A stretch of 5,649 nucleotides of DNA from Bacillota bacterium (GTDB lineage Bacteria; Bacillota_A; Clostridia; Peptostreptococcales; Anaerovoracaceae), in NCBI GenBank assembly GCA_017437925.1, contig JAFRWQ010000186.1:1-5649 (forward strand), written 5' to 3'. Made by a program: the position numbers and the translations under genes. Shown piece after piece: positions 1 to 5,649 of the stretch. The notes below the pieces were generated by a model. It did not search any database and was not told where the DNA came from. It worked only from the letters and a program-made list of their open reading frames with translations. Position 1 is the stretch's first letter. Every line of letters starts with the position of its first letter.

Positions 1-1538
1 ATACCGTAGGCCCCGAATACGAGTATCGATACCGCCAGGAACCAGTACAGGAAATACCGGAGCAGCGCGGGCCTTTCGGAAAGCCAGGCGAGTACGGGCC
101 TGCGGCCTTTGATGAGGGCGGCGCACCACATCACGAGGGTCCCGGCCCCGACCACCAGGTAATCGGCGGCAGAAAGTCCCAGCTTTAAAAAGCTGCCGTC
201 GAAGAGCGCGCCCCAGTTGGGGGTCGTAAAAATGCTGAAGATCATCTTCGCGGTCAGACGGCCGCTCTTATAGACGTCCAGCACGCGTATCATGCCCATC
301 AGCCAGAAGGTGCGGAATACCATGAACCACTCCCAACAGCGGGTATTGGAAAAGGCGAACTTCTCATGGAACCTCCGGTAAAGGGGCGTCAGCTCCTGCG
401 AGATCAGAAGGACCGCGCAGTTGACCATGCCCCAGACAACGAAGTGCCAGGCCGCGCCGTGCCAGAGGCCCGTAGCGAGCCAGGCCGCTATAGTCGCGAT
501 ATATACCGGCAGCTTTTTGGCGAACGACTCCCCGATGTGCCCTTTGCACCATTTGGAAAGGTCCTTTACCCCTTTGCTGAGCGATACCGGGTAGAAGAGG
601 TAGTCCCTGAACCACGAACCCATGCTGATGTGCCAGCGTCTCCAGTAATCCGCAATGCCTTTGGAAAAGAACGGCCGGTTGAAGTTCTCGGTCACTTCGA
701 TGCCGAAGAGCCTCGCCGTACCGATGGTTATATCGATGCCGCCGGTAAAGTCCCCGTATATCTGCAGGGCATAAAAGAGTATGGTCGCGACCACGTAAAC
801 GCCGCGGTATTCCGCCGGATCTGCAGTAAGTGCGGCGACTGCCGGGGCGAGCCGGTCGGCGATGACCAGTTTCTTGAAATAGCCCCAGGTGATGCGCCAG
901 AGCCCGTCCTTTATGTTCCGGGTATCCCAGGCATGCTCCCCGAAAAGGCTCTCGGAGAGCTGGTCGTAACGGCTTATCGGGCCCTGTATGACCTGCGGGA
1001 AAAAAGAGGTAAAGAGGGCCGACTTCGCCAGGTCCTCCTGGGCGGGGTATTTGCGCCGGTATACGTCGATCACATAGCCGAGGCTCTGGAACATGTAAAA
1101 GGAGATGCCCAGCGGAAGCACAAAGGACGTGCGTCCGAAGGAGGTGTGAAACAGCGCGCCGGCGTTTTCCAGAAAGAAGTTGGAATATTTTATGACCGCC
1201 AGAATGCCGAGGTTGAACAGAAGACAGCCGGTCAGGATGCGGCGGGCTTTTTTGCCGACTCTTTCTTTGTATTCCCTTCTCTCTTCGCGGGAAAGCGCGT
1301 CCCTGTTGGCTTTGATGTAAGCGTCCTGCCCGTCGTAGAGCCTCTGCATCCATACGCCGCTTCCCCATGTGCTGAGTATGGTAGCAGCGATATAGAGCAG
1401 ATATTTGGGCCCCGCGAAGGCATAGAAAACGAGGCTTCCGATCAGCAGCAGCTTCCACTGGAACCGCTTCGGCAGCAGGTAATACAGAGCGAGCAGGAGG
1501 AGCAGAAAGCCCCAGAATGTGAATGAAACAAAAGACAA
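1..1538 (-). CDS. MBOAT family membrane O-acyltransferase (DltB/AlgI-like), 3' end cut by window edge
   Basis: Integral membrane acyltransferase of the MBOAT superfamily, whose DltB/AlgI/PatB-type members move acyl groups from a cytoplasmic donor to an extracytoplasmic acceptor. I translated this frame by hand and it is open for 512 codons to the window edge. The N-terminus is a hydrophobic segment (SFVSFTFWGFLLLLALYYLL), as is usual in the family. Family landmarks follow: GISFYMFQSLGYVIDVYRRK, FPQVIQGPISRYDQL, YGDFTGGIDI, NFNRPFF, then DYWRRWHISMGSWFRDYLFYP with His303, and TGLWHGAAWHF with His360. These two histidines match the pair in DltB/AlgI enzymes, and the second is the presumed catalytic one. 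The open end (SILVFGAYG) resembles the region just before the usual C-terminus, so few residues are probably missing. The start is TTG at 1538. AAGGAGG (1551-1557) lies 12 bases upstream, inside the end of the preceding gene; the spacing is long but no better start exists. It is the fourth gene of the operon. The transferred group and acceptor are unknown; an acetyl or aminoacyl donor is possible. Confidence 0.93.
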   Translation of the reverse strand, partial: MSFVSFTFWGFLLLLLALYYLLPKRFQWKLLLIGSLVFYAFAGPKYLLYIAATILSTWGSGVWMQRLYDGQDAYIKANRDALSREERREYKERVGKKARRILTGCLLFNLGILAVIKYSNFFLENAGALFHTSFGRTSFVLPLGISFYMFQSLGYVIDVYRRKYPAQEDLAKSALFTSFFPQVIQGPISRYDQLSESLFGEHAWDTRNIKDGLWRITWGYFKKLVIADRLAPAVAALTADPAEYRGVYVVATILFYALQIYGDFTGGIDITIGTARLFGIEVTENFNRPFFSKGIADYWRRWHISMGSWFRDYLFYPVSLSKGVKDLSKWCKGHIGESFAKKLPVYIATIAAWLATGLWHGAAWHFVVWGMVNCAVLLISQELTPLYRRFHEKFAFSNTRCWEWFMVFRTFWLMGMIRVLDVYKSGRLTAKMIFSIFTTPNWGALFDGSFLKLGLSAADYLVVGAGTLVMWCAALIKGRRPVLAWLSERPALLRYFLYWFLAVSILVFGAYG

Positions 1539-1545
1539 GCTGTCT

Positions 1546-2595
1546 TTAATCCTCCTTCAGGTAATAGGTTCCGTTTTTATATGTCGCGGTGGCCAGTGGC
1601 TCATCCGGCGTCGTCGGGATACCCTCGGTATCGTGAGTATAGTAATCCGGCCGCATTTCCTCGGAAAACCACTTCAGCTGAGCGTCCGTCCCGAGGAAGC
1701 ATATGAAGGTCTTAATATATATAGGCGCAGGATCCATGTGATACCAGTTGCCGTCTACCTTGACCATCAGCCAGTAGTGATAGCCTATGCCGGGGGAACG
1801 CTGCATGAAGATGCTTTCAAAGCCGGCGCGCTTCAGGAGCACCTGGCAGGTCACGGTATCGGTGTAGCAGTCGCCGGATCTTCCCTCCAGGCCCTTTAAT
1901 GCCTGGTCGACCGGATCGTGCTCCACATTGCCTCCGTACCAGGGCACATGGGTGCGGACCCAGGACCAGATCGCGAAGAGCTTTTCCACCTCGCTCATGT
2001 CGTCGGTGAGGATCTGCTCCAGCAGAGCGTCCGCCTTGTCGTAGAGCTTTTGGGTCTCGGCGTCGGTGATCTCCTTCTCCTTGACGGTGACCGTGACGCT
2101 TACCGAAGAAGCGTTGCCGGAGGCGTCGGTCGCGGTGTAGGTCACTTCGTATTCGCCCGGGGCGTCGAGATCTACCGCGCTGTTATCGACGGACAGCTTA
2201 GGAGCCGGGTCGGTATCGTCGGTCACCGAAACGCCGGACTTGTATGAGACCGTCTCGCCTTTGAAGACGGTGATGTCTTTTGCTCCCGAGATGACCGGGG
2301 CTTCGGTGTCCGCAGGTTCAGGCGGGGTCTCAGGGGGCTCAGCCGCGGCCGCGGAAGGCTCTGCGCCTGATCCGGAAGGCTCTGCAGAGTTCTCCGACGG
2401 CGTTTCAGTCGTTTCCGCCGGTTTTGACGCGGTATTTGCGGTCTCGCTCTCAGCCGTCTGTTTTCCGGCCAGTTTTTGTTCCCGGATCACGGAAGCCCCG
2501 AGCATGAACGCGAAGACCAGCACCGCCAGAACAGCGGGAAGAAGGATGGATCGCAGTTTATTACGCGGTTTGATACGCGTTCTTTTATGTTCCAT
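1546..2595 (-). CDS. Membrane-anchored Ig-like (DUF5011-type) plus transglutaminase-like domain protein
   Basis: Predicted extracytoplasmic protein of 349 residues. A basic N-terminus (about residues 1-15) precedes one hydrophobic segment (about 16-36) with no lipobox cysteine, so it is probably a signal anchor with the rest outside. Residues about 42-97 form a low-complexity linker rich in Pro, Glu, Ala, Ser and Thr with repeated AEP, as in wall-spanning stalks. Residues about 98-171 look like a bacterial Ig-like domain of the DUF5011/HYR kind (DTEAPVISG, then PGEYEVTYTATDASGN). Residues about 180-315 are transglutaminase-like, with a plausible catalytic triad: Cys243 in GDCYTDT, His273 in GYHYWLMV and Asp288 in WYHMDPAP. 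Bacterial members of this superfamily can be cysteine peptidases, amidases or crosslinkers, so the reaction cannot be named. The gene starts four bases after the decarboxylase stop and I see no Shine-Dalgarno sequence, so translation is probably coupled. It ends seven bases before the MBOAT start. Confidence 0.9.
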   Translation of the reverse strand: MEHKRTRIKPRNKLRSILLPAVLAVLVFAFMLGASVIREQKLAGKQTAESETANTASKPAETTETPSENSAEPSGSGAEPSAAAAEPPETPPEPADTEAPVISGAKDITVFKGETVSYKSGVSVTDDTDPAPKLSVDNSAVDLDAPGEYEVTYTATDASGNASSVSVTVTVKEKEITDAETQKLYDKADALLEQILTDDMSEVEKLFAIWSWVRTHVPWYGGNVEHDPVDQALKGLEGRSGDCYTDTVTCQVLLKRAGFESIFMQRSPGIGYHYWLMVKVDGNWYHMDPAPIYIKTFICFLGTDAQLKWFSEEMRPDYYTHDTEGIPTTPDEPLATATYKNGTYYLKED

Positions 2596-2599
2596 TTGT

Positions 2600-3796
2600 T
2601 TATTTCTGACCGGCGGAGAACGGTGCGTTTTCGGGTGTGTTCAGCCCGTCCGTCGGCGTATTCTTTCTGACAAGCCTGAGTCTCCCCCCGCTGCAGAGAA
2701 CGACAGCCGGCAGATCTCTGCTCAGGAAAAGGGACATGCCCTCGGTAACGCAGTAGGCCCCTGCCCGTTCAAAGACCAATACGTCGCCGGTCCTAAGGCC
2801 GGCCAGGGGAATGCGTTTCACCAGAATGTCGTTGACAGTGCAAAGGGAGCCGAAGACCGTCCACTCCTCTTCCTTTTCACCGGGATGCGGCGTAAGGAGA
2901 TGGATGAACGGGTGCTTCATGGCCATGAACTGGCCGTAATAGGTCAGCTGATGGATGCCTCCGTCCGTGATGGCAAAGCGCTGGCCGTCAACGGTCTTTT
3001 CATCGACCACGCGGGTCAGATACGATCCGCAGCCCGCCGCTATGCCGCGGCCCAGCTCAAGGATGATCCTCCCGGAAAATCTCATGGTGTTAAGAGCTTC
3101 TGAGAACGCGAGCAGATGCGCCTCTTCATCGAAGCTGTCCCCCCGGAAATATGAGGCCGGAAGTCCGGGCCCGTATTCCAGTTCCTCCGCCTCGTAGGCG
3201 TAACGGTCTTTAAGCTCCTCCAAATAGGCGTCAAGCTCCGCCAGCTCCTTCGCAAGGCGCTTTGCGGAGGTCTTCTGAGTTCCGGAGTAGAACTGAAGGC
3301 CGGCGACGGTGAGCAGCGGCCGGGCGAGCGCATCCGTCAAAACAGTCTCCAGATCGGGTCTGGAGAGACCGAACTGGTTGCCGCTGGTCAGACGGATCAG
3401 CAGGCGCATAGGCTTTTGCGCATCGAGAGCGAGCCCTTTTAACAGCCGGTACTGGGAGAGGGACTCTACAGTATACGTTTCGGCTCCGCACCGTGAAAAC
3501 TGGGCTTCCATCGCGTCCCGCGCCTTGTATACGCCGGAAATGACATACCGGGCAGGATCGCAGCCGAGGCGGTTGCAGATTTCAAGCTCGCCGGGAGAGC
3601 AGATCTCCAGCCGGTCTATCGCAGGAGCGATCTCTCCCGCAAGAAAGGGATTGGCCTTCACGGCATAGCAAAGCGAGGTGCCTTCGGGCAGATGCTCCCG
3701 CAGCCAGGTGACGCGTTCCTTCAGCGCGTCTGTATCGAAGACATAGCAGGATGTGCCCCCAAGGGCAGCGGCCTGCGCCAGGATCTGATCGTTCAT
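2600..3796 (-). CDS. Fold-type III PLP-dependent decarboxylase (Orn/Lys/DAP decarboxylase family), substrate unknown
   Basis: Cytoplasmic enzyme of 398 residues, close to the usual length of LysA-type decarboxylases. An alanine-racemase-like barrel comes first and a beta domain follows. Lys47 in CYAVKANP is the PLP Schiff-base lysine. EICSPGELE (64-72) and YVISGVYKARD (84-94) are typical barrel strands. ELGRGI (247-252) is the counterpart of the E-P-G-R phosphate-binding motif. Cys319 and Asp323 in FGSLCTVNDIL, and ERAGAYCV (343-350), give the beta-domain active-site region. Two positions are unusual. The HxxGS-type motif reads LQFYSGTQ, with Gln168 where His is normal. The residue after the active-site Cys is Thr320, where ornithine and DAP decarboxylases carry Asp or Glu. 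It is therefore probably neither a standard LysA nor an ornithine decarboxylase. Family relatives such as BtrK decarboxylate a carrier-bound amino acid. The start overlaps the adenylation gene stop (ATGA), with AAGGA about ten bases upstream. Confidence 0.92.
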   Translation of the reverse strand: MNDQILAQAAALGGTSCYVFDTDALKERVTWLREHLPEGTSLCYAVKANPFLAGEIAPAIDRLEICSPGELEICNRLGCDPARYVISGVYKARDAMEAQFSRCGAETYTVESLSQYRLLKGLALDAQKPMRLLIRLTSGNQFGLSRPDLETVLTDALARPLLTVAGLQFYSGTQKTSAKRLAKELAELDAYLEELKDRYAYEAEELEYGPGLPASYFRGDSFDEEAHLLAFSEALNTMRFSGRIILELGRGIAAGCGSYLTRVVDEKTVDGQRFAITDGGIHQLTYYGQFMAMKHPFIHLLTPHPGEKEEEWTVFGSLCTVNDILVKRIPLAGLRTGDVLVFERAGAYCVTEGMSLFLSRDLPAVVLCSGGRLRLVRKNTPTDGLNTPENAPFSAGQK

Positions 3797-5313
3797 CTGC
3801 GTTTTTTCCTTCTCTCCAATAATATTTTGCGGTCGATCTTGCCGTTTTTTGTGAGCGGGAACTCCTCAACGGGATCCAGGACGCCCGGGATCATAAAGGA
3901 CGGGAGAAAAACGCCGAGCGCTTTTTGAAGCTCTCCCTTATCGACGGTCCCCTGATAGAAGCCGTAGAGCTTATGCTTTTCTTCATCGAAAACGCAGCAG
4001 CAGCGCTCCACTCCCTCGATGCTCGAGATGCCTCGCTCGACTTCCTGCAGCTCTATGCGGTGTCCCATGTATTTCACCTGGTGATCCCTGCGTCCGCAGA
4101 AATAAAGATCTCCCGTCTCATCATACCGTCCCAGATCGCCGGTGCGGTATATCAGCTCAGGGTAGCGCTTGTTGAGGGGATTCTGCACGAAGGCCGCCGC
4201 TGTCTGCTCGGGCGCGCCGAGATATCCCAGCGCGAGGGCGGTGCCTCGCACGCATATCTCGCCTTCGATCCCGGGCGCGGTAATGAGTTCGTTTTCCGGC
4301 CCCAGCAGCAGTATCTGTTCGTTCGGGAAGGCTTTGCCGATGGGAACGCCTTCCTCATAGGTCCGTTCAGGTGACAAGATGTGATAAGTGCAGTTGCAGG
4401 TGATCTCGGTCGGCCCGTAGAGGTTGACGAACATGGCTTCGGGCAAATGGCTGCGCCAGGCATTCAGATGCTTAAGAGGCATGACCTCGCCGCTGAAAAG
4501 TATCTTCCTCACCGTTTCGGGCGTCTTATAATCAAGCCCGTGCAAGGTGCTGATCAGGCAAAGAGCGGAGACGGCCCATACCATGACCGTCGCTTCCTTT
4601 TCGCAGAGCCAGTCCAAAAGCTGAGCCGGGCGTGAAAACAGAGCCTTCGGCGTGATGACGAGGGTCGCGCCCAGCTTCATCGAGGTGTAGATATCTTTGA
4701 CCGACACATCGAAATCAAAGGGCGCCTGGTTTGCGAAGCGGTCGTCCCTTGAAAAAGCGAATACCTCGCTGAAATGTTCTATGAAATCGATGACCGAGCG
4801 GTGGGAGACCACCACGCCCTTGGGCACGCCGGTGGAGCCCGAGGTGAAGTTGGCGTAGAGCGGATCGGTATCGAGGGCCTTGGCGCGGACGGCGGCTAAA
4901 AGCGGAGGGTCGGCCGGAGTCTTCAGAAGATCTTCGATGCGCAGGACCTGCTGCGGAGCAAAAAGCTGCAGAGCAAGCGAAGCATGCGCTTCATCGGTTA
5001 TCACATAAGGCGCCTGAAGCACAGACTGGATCTGCGAGAGCCGCGCAGCGGGAAGATCGGGACTCAGCAAAACATAGAAGCCTCCCGCGGACGCGATCCC
5101 GAAGAACGAACAAAGAGCAGGGATCCCTTTGTCCATACAGACGGCAACCGGGGACCCCTGCCCTATTCGCTGTGCAAGGTCTGAAGCAACGCTCTGATAC
5201 GCGGACACAAGTTCCGCATAGGACAGGGCGCCGCTTTGATCGATGACTGCAGTTTTGCGCGGATCCTCCTTTGCCCATCTCTCCGTATATTCCAATACAT
5301 GACAGATATTCAT
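3793..5313 (-). CDS. Stand-alone amino acid adenylation enzyme, DltA-like (ANL superfamily)
   Basis: Cytoplasmic ATP-dependent enzyme of 506 residues that should activate an amino acid as its adenylate and load it on a phosphopantetheinyl carrier protein. The core motifs appear in order: TSGSTGVPKG (157-166, ATP loop); FDFDVSVKDIY (about 199-209) with substrate-anchoring Asp202; LFSGEVMP; NLYGPTE (297-303); YRTGD (389-393); hinge and A8 region GRRDHQVKYMGHRIEL (407-422); and LTKNGKIDRK with catalytic Lys492. No carrier domain follows, and the length matches DltA (about 500). The sequence after motif A4 resembles DltA more than modular NRPS domains, but DltA has Met where this protein has Lys206, so D-alanine is not assured. 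I chose ATG 5313 over the in-frame ATG 5367. GGAG lies six bases before 5313 and the protein then starts MNICHVLEY like relatives. The 5367 start has no ribosome site and sits five bases from a TATAAT. It is the first gene of the operon. Confidence 0.93.
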   Translation of the reverse strand: MNICHVLEYTERWAKEDPRKTAVIDQSGALSYAELVSAYQSVASDLAQRIGQGSPVAVCMDKGIPALCSFFGIASAGGFYVLLSPDLPAARLSQIQSVLQAPYVITDEAHASLALQLFAPQQVLRIEDLLKTPADPPLLAAVRAKALDTDPLYANFTSGSTGVPKGVVVSHRSVIDFIEHFSEVFAFSRDDRFANQAPFDFDVSVKDIYTSMKLGATLVITPKALFSRPAQLLDWLCEKEATVMVWAVSALCLISTLHGLDYKTPETVRKILFSGEVMPLKHLNAWRSHLPEAMFVNLYGPTEITCNCTYHILSPERTYEEGVPIGKAFPNEQILLLGPENELITAPGIEGEICVRGTALALGYLGAPEQTAAAFVQNPLNKRYPELIYRTGDLGRYDETGDLYFCGRRDHQVKYMGHRIELQEVERGISSIEGVERCCCVFDEEKHKLYGFYQGTVDKGELQKALGVFLPSFMIPGVLDPVEEFPLTKNGKIDRKILLERRKKRR

Positions 5314-5318
5314 GGCAA

Positions 5319-5326
5319 TCTCCGTT
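5319..5326 (-). promoter_or_regulatory. Ribosome binding site of the adenylation gene
   Basis: On the minus strand ACGGAGAT ends shortly before ATG 5313, leaving six bases between GGAG and the start. It decides for the shorter, 506-residue protein rather than the 18-residue-longer form. Confidence 0.7.
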
Positions 5327-5332
5327 ATGTCG

Positions 5333-5352
5333 GGCGGGGACACCCTCCCGCC
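5333..5352 (-). promoter_or_regulatory. GC-rich hairpin in the 5' leader, just upstream of the ribosome binding site
   Basis: GGCGGG and CCCGCC form a six-pair all-GC stem around an eight-base loop. It ends seven bases before the ribosome binding site of the adenylation gene. It contains a decoy GGGAGG with no suitable start after it. It is not followed by a U-run, so it is not a terminator. A role in setting translation or RNA stability is possible but unproven. Confidence 0.4.
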
Positions 5353-5372
5353 GGTATTTGAAATCATATTTT

Positions 5373-5378
5373 ATTATA
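5373..5378 (-). promoter_or_regulatory. Consensus -10 hexamer TATAAT (second candidate promoter)
   Basis: A perfect TATAAT lies 60 bases before the chosen start codon. At 17-base spacing the -35 position reads CCGATA, a poor match, and it falls inside the 24-base inverted repeat. If active, it would probably depend on an activator bound there. It could equally be a chance AT-rich site, because a better-formed promoter lies further upstream. Confidence 0.4.
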
Positions 5379-5390
5379 CCGAAACGATCC

Positions 5391-5414
5391 GAACATATCG
5401 GCTGCGATATGTTC
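5391..5414. promoter_or_regulatory. Perfect inverted repeat, 10-base arms and 4-base spacer: operator or leader hairpin
   Basis: GAACATATCG and its exact reverse complement CGATATGTTC flank four bases. As DNA it looks like the binding site of a dimeric regulator. It overlaps the -35 position of the TATAAT at 5373-5378, and lies about 30 bases downstream of the start expected from the upstream promoter. As minus-strand RNA it folds into a hairpin that two U-G pairs and one U-A pair extend to 13 pairs. No U-run follows, so it is not an intrinsic terminator. The regulator is not encoded in the window. Confidence 0.6.
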
Positions 5415-5450
5415 AAAAGCCTCGGTACGGCGGCGTCTGAGCTTTGTTAA

Positions 5451-5479
5451 AGTGTACCTAAAAGCGCAACCCATGTCAA
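5451..5479 (-). promoter_or_regulatory. Sigma-A-type promoter of the operon
   Basis: On the minus strand a perfect -35 TTGACA (5474-5479) is followed after exactly 17 bases by TACACT (5451-5456), which matches TATAAT at four of six positions. Transcription would begin near 5444, giving a leader of about 130 bases that carries the inverted repeat and the GC-rich hairpin before the adenylation gene. It is the best promoter match in the window and lies between the tRNA terminator and the first gene. Confidence 0.7.
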
Positions 5480-5540
5480 TGACGCGTTTTATCGGGGTAT
5501 CGGCCGCTGCTTTTGCGTCCTCACGCGCTGCGGCAATTAA

Positions 5541-5584
5541 TAAAAACACATAAAGTTCAAGGCTCCCGAAACTCGGAAGCCTTG
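5541..5584 (-). terminator. Intrinsic terminator after tRNA-Phe
   Basis: On the minus strand CAAGGCTTCCGA and TCGGGAGCCTTG form a 12-pair stem (5558-5584) with a GTT loop, followed by a T-rich stretch ending in TTTTT (5542-5546). The one imperfect pair is a G-U wobble in the minus-strand RNA but a C-A mismatch in the plus-strand RNA. This supports function for leftward transcription. It lies six bases after the tRNA 3' end and separates the tRNA from the operon. Confidence 0.8.
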
Positions 5585-5590
5585 CTTTTG

Positions 5591-5649
5591 TGGTGCCCAG
5601 AACCGGAATTGAACCAGTGACACGGGGATTTTCAGTCCCCTGCTCTACC
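5591..5649 (-). tRNA. tRNA-Phe (GAA anticodon), 5' end cut by window edge
   Basis: The last 59 bases of a tRNA are present, from the D-arm (GGTAGAGCAG) to an encoded CCA end. The anticodon arm is GGGGA, loop CTGAAAA, TCCCC. This places GAA (5631-5633) at positions 34-36, which reads Phe codons. The variable loop is GTGTC. The T-arm is ACTGG, TTCAATT, CCGGT. The acceptor strand is TCTGGGC with discriminator A. About 17 bases of the 5' part lie outside the window. Confidence 0.95.

Larger units (their letters stand above)
5314..5540. other. Intergenic control region without a convincing gene
   Basis: Between the tRNA terminator and the first operon gene there is no believable coding sequence. 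The stretch holds the TTGACA/TACACT promoter, the inverted repeat, the isolated TATAAT, the leader hairpin and the ribosome binding site. The part right of the promoter (about 5480-5540) shows nothing I can name. Confidence 0.6.

Noticed and set aside
366..1526. A 386-codon open frame on the plus strand
   Set aside because: It lies entirely opposite the MBOAT gene, whose frame has clear family motifs. The plus-strand translation is charged and low in recognisable motifs, as expected for a GC-rich antisense shadow.
2240..3103. A 287-codon open frame on the plus strand
   Set aside because: It spans the antisense of the transglutaminase-like gene and of the decarboxylase. Its Ser/Ala/Gly-rich part is just the complement of the linker, and no domain is visible.
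2600..3796. Assignment as lysA (diaminopimelate decarboxylase)
   Set aside because: The family fits, but the Cys-Thr in place of Cys-Glu, the missing His in the HxxGS-like motif and the operon context all argue against a housekeeping lysine-pathway enzyme.
5314..5367. An 18-residue N-terminal extension of the adenylation enzyme starting at ATG 5367
   Set aside because: There is no ribosome binding site before 5367, a TATAAT sits five bases upstream, and the extension does not resemble DltA-type N-termini. The start at 5313 has GGAG at good spacing.
5391..5414. LexA (SOS) box, suggested by GAACATAT and ATATGTTC
   Set aside because: The Gram-positive box needs GAAC and GTTC separated by four bases. 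Here they are 16 bases apart, so only half-site similarity remains.
5364..5549. A 61-codon minus-strand frame between the tRNA terminator and the operon
   Set aside because: Its ATG sits in the terminator T-run, upstream of the promoter at 5451-5479. It has no ribosome binding site, and the peptide has no recognisable features and would be read through promoter and palindrome.
5558..5649. tRNA 3' end as an attachment site of an integrated island
   Set aside because: I saw no second copy of the tRNA 3' end, no integrase and no change in base composition within the window. A tRNA next to an accessory operon is not enough.

Overview
The window reads as part of a Gram-positive, probably clostridial (Bacillota), chromosome of moderately high GC content. 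The evidence is indirect: a stand-alone DltA-type adenylation enzyme, an MBOAT acyltransferase of the DltB/AlgI kind, a membrane-anchored DUF5011-like plus transglutaminase-like surface protein, Shine-Dalgarno sequences of the GGAG type, sigma-A-like promoter hexamers and a tRNA with an encoded CCA end. The genus cannot be told from this much sequence.

Every gene is on the minus strand, so transcription runs from right to left. At the right edge is the 3' part of a tRNA-Phe (anticodon GAA), followed by a strong hairpin terminator at about 5541-5584. Next comes a control region of roughly 230 bases without a gene. It holds a good promoter (TTGACA, 17 bases, TACACT), a perfect inverted repeat with 10-base arms, a second isolated TATAAT, and a short GC-rich hairpin just before the first ribosome binding site.

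Four tightly packed genes follow. (1) A DltA-like amino acid adenylation enzyme, 3793-5313. (2) A fold-type III PLP-dependent decarboxylase, 2600-3796, which overlaps gene 1 by four bases (ATGA). (3) A protein with an N-terminal membrane anchor, an Ig-like domain and a transglutaminase-like Cys-His-Asp domain, 1546-2595, which starts four bases after gene 2. (4) An MBOAT family O-acyltransferase, which starts at a TTG at 1538, seven bases after gene 3, and runs off the left edge with probably only its last few residues missing.

The spacing argues for one operon. The logic resembles the dlt (D-alanylation) pathway: an adenylating enzyme loads an amino acid on a carrier protein and an MBOAT protein passes the acyl group across the membrane to an acceptor. 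Two extra parts are present, a PLP decarboxylase and an outward-facing transglutaminase-like protein, and no carrier protein or DltD-like partner is seen inside the window. The best working model is a dlt-like system that decorates a surface polymer with an unusual, possibly decarboxylated, amino acid. That model is inference. The enzyme families are well supported by motifs, but substrates and acceptor are unknown.
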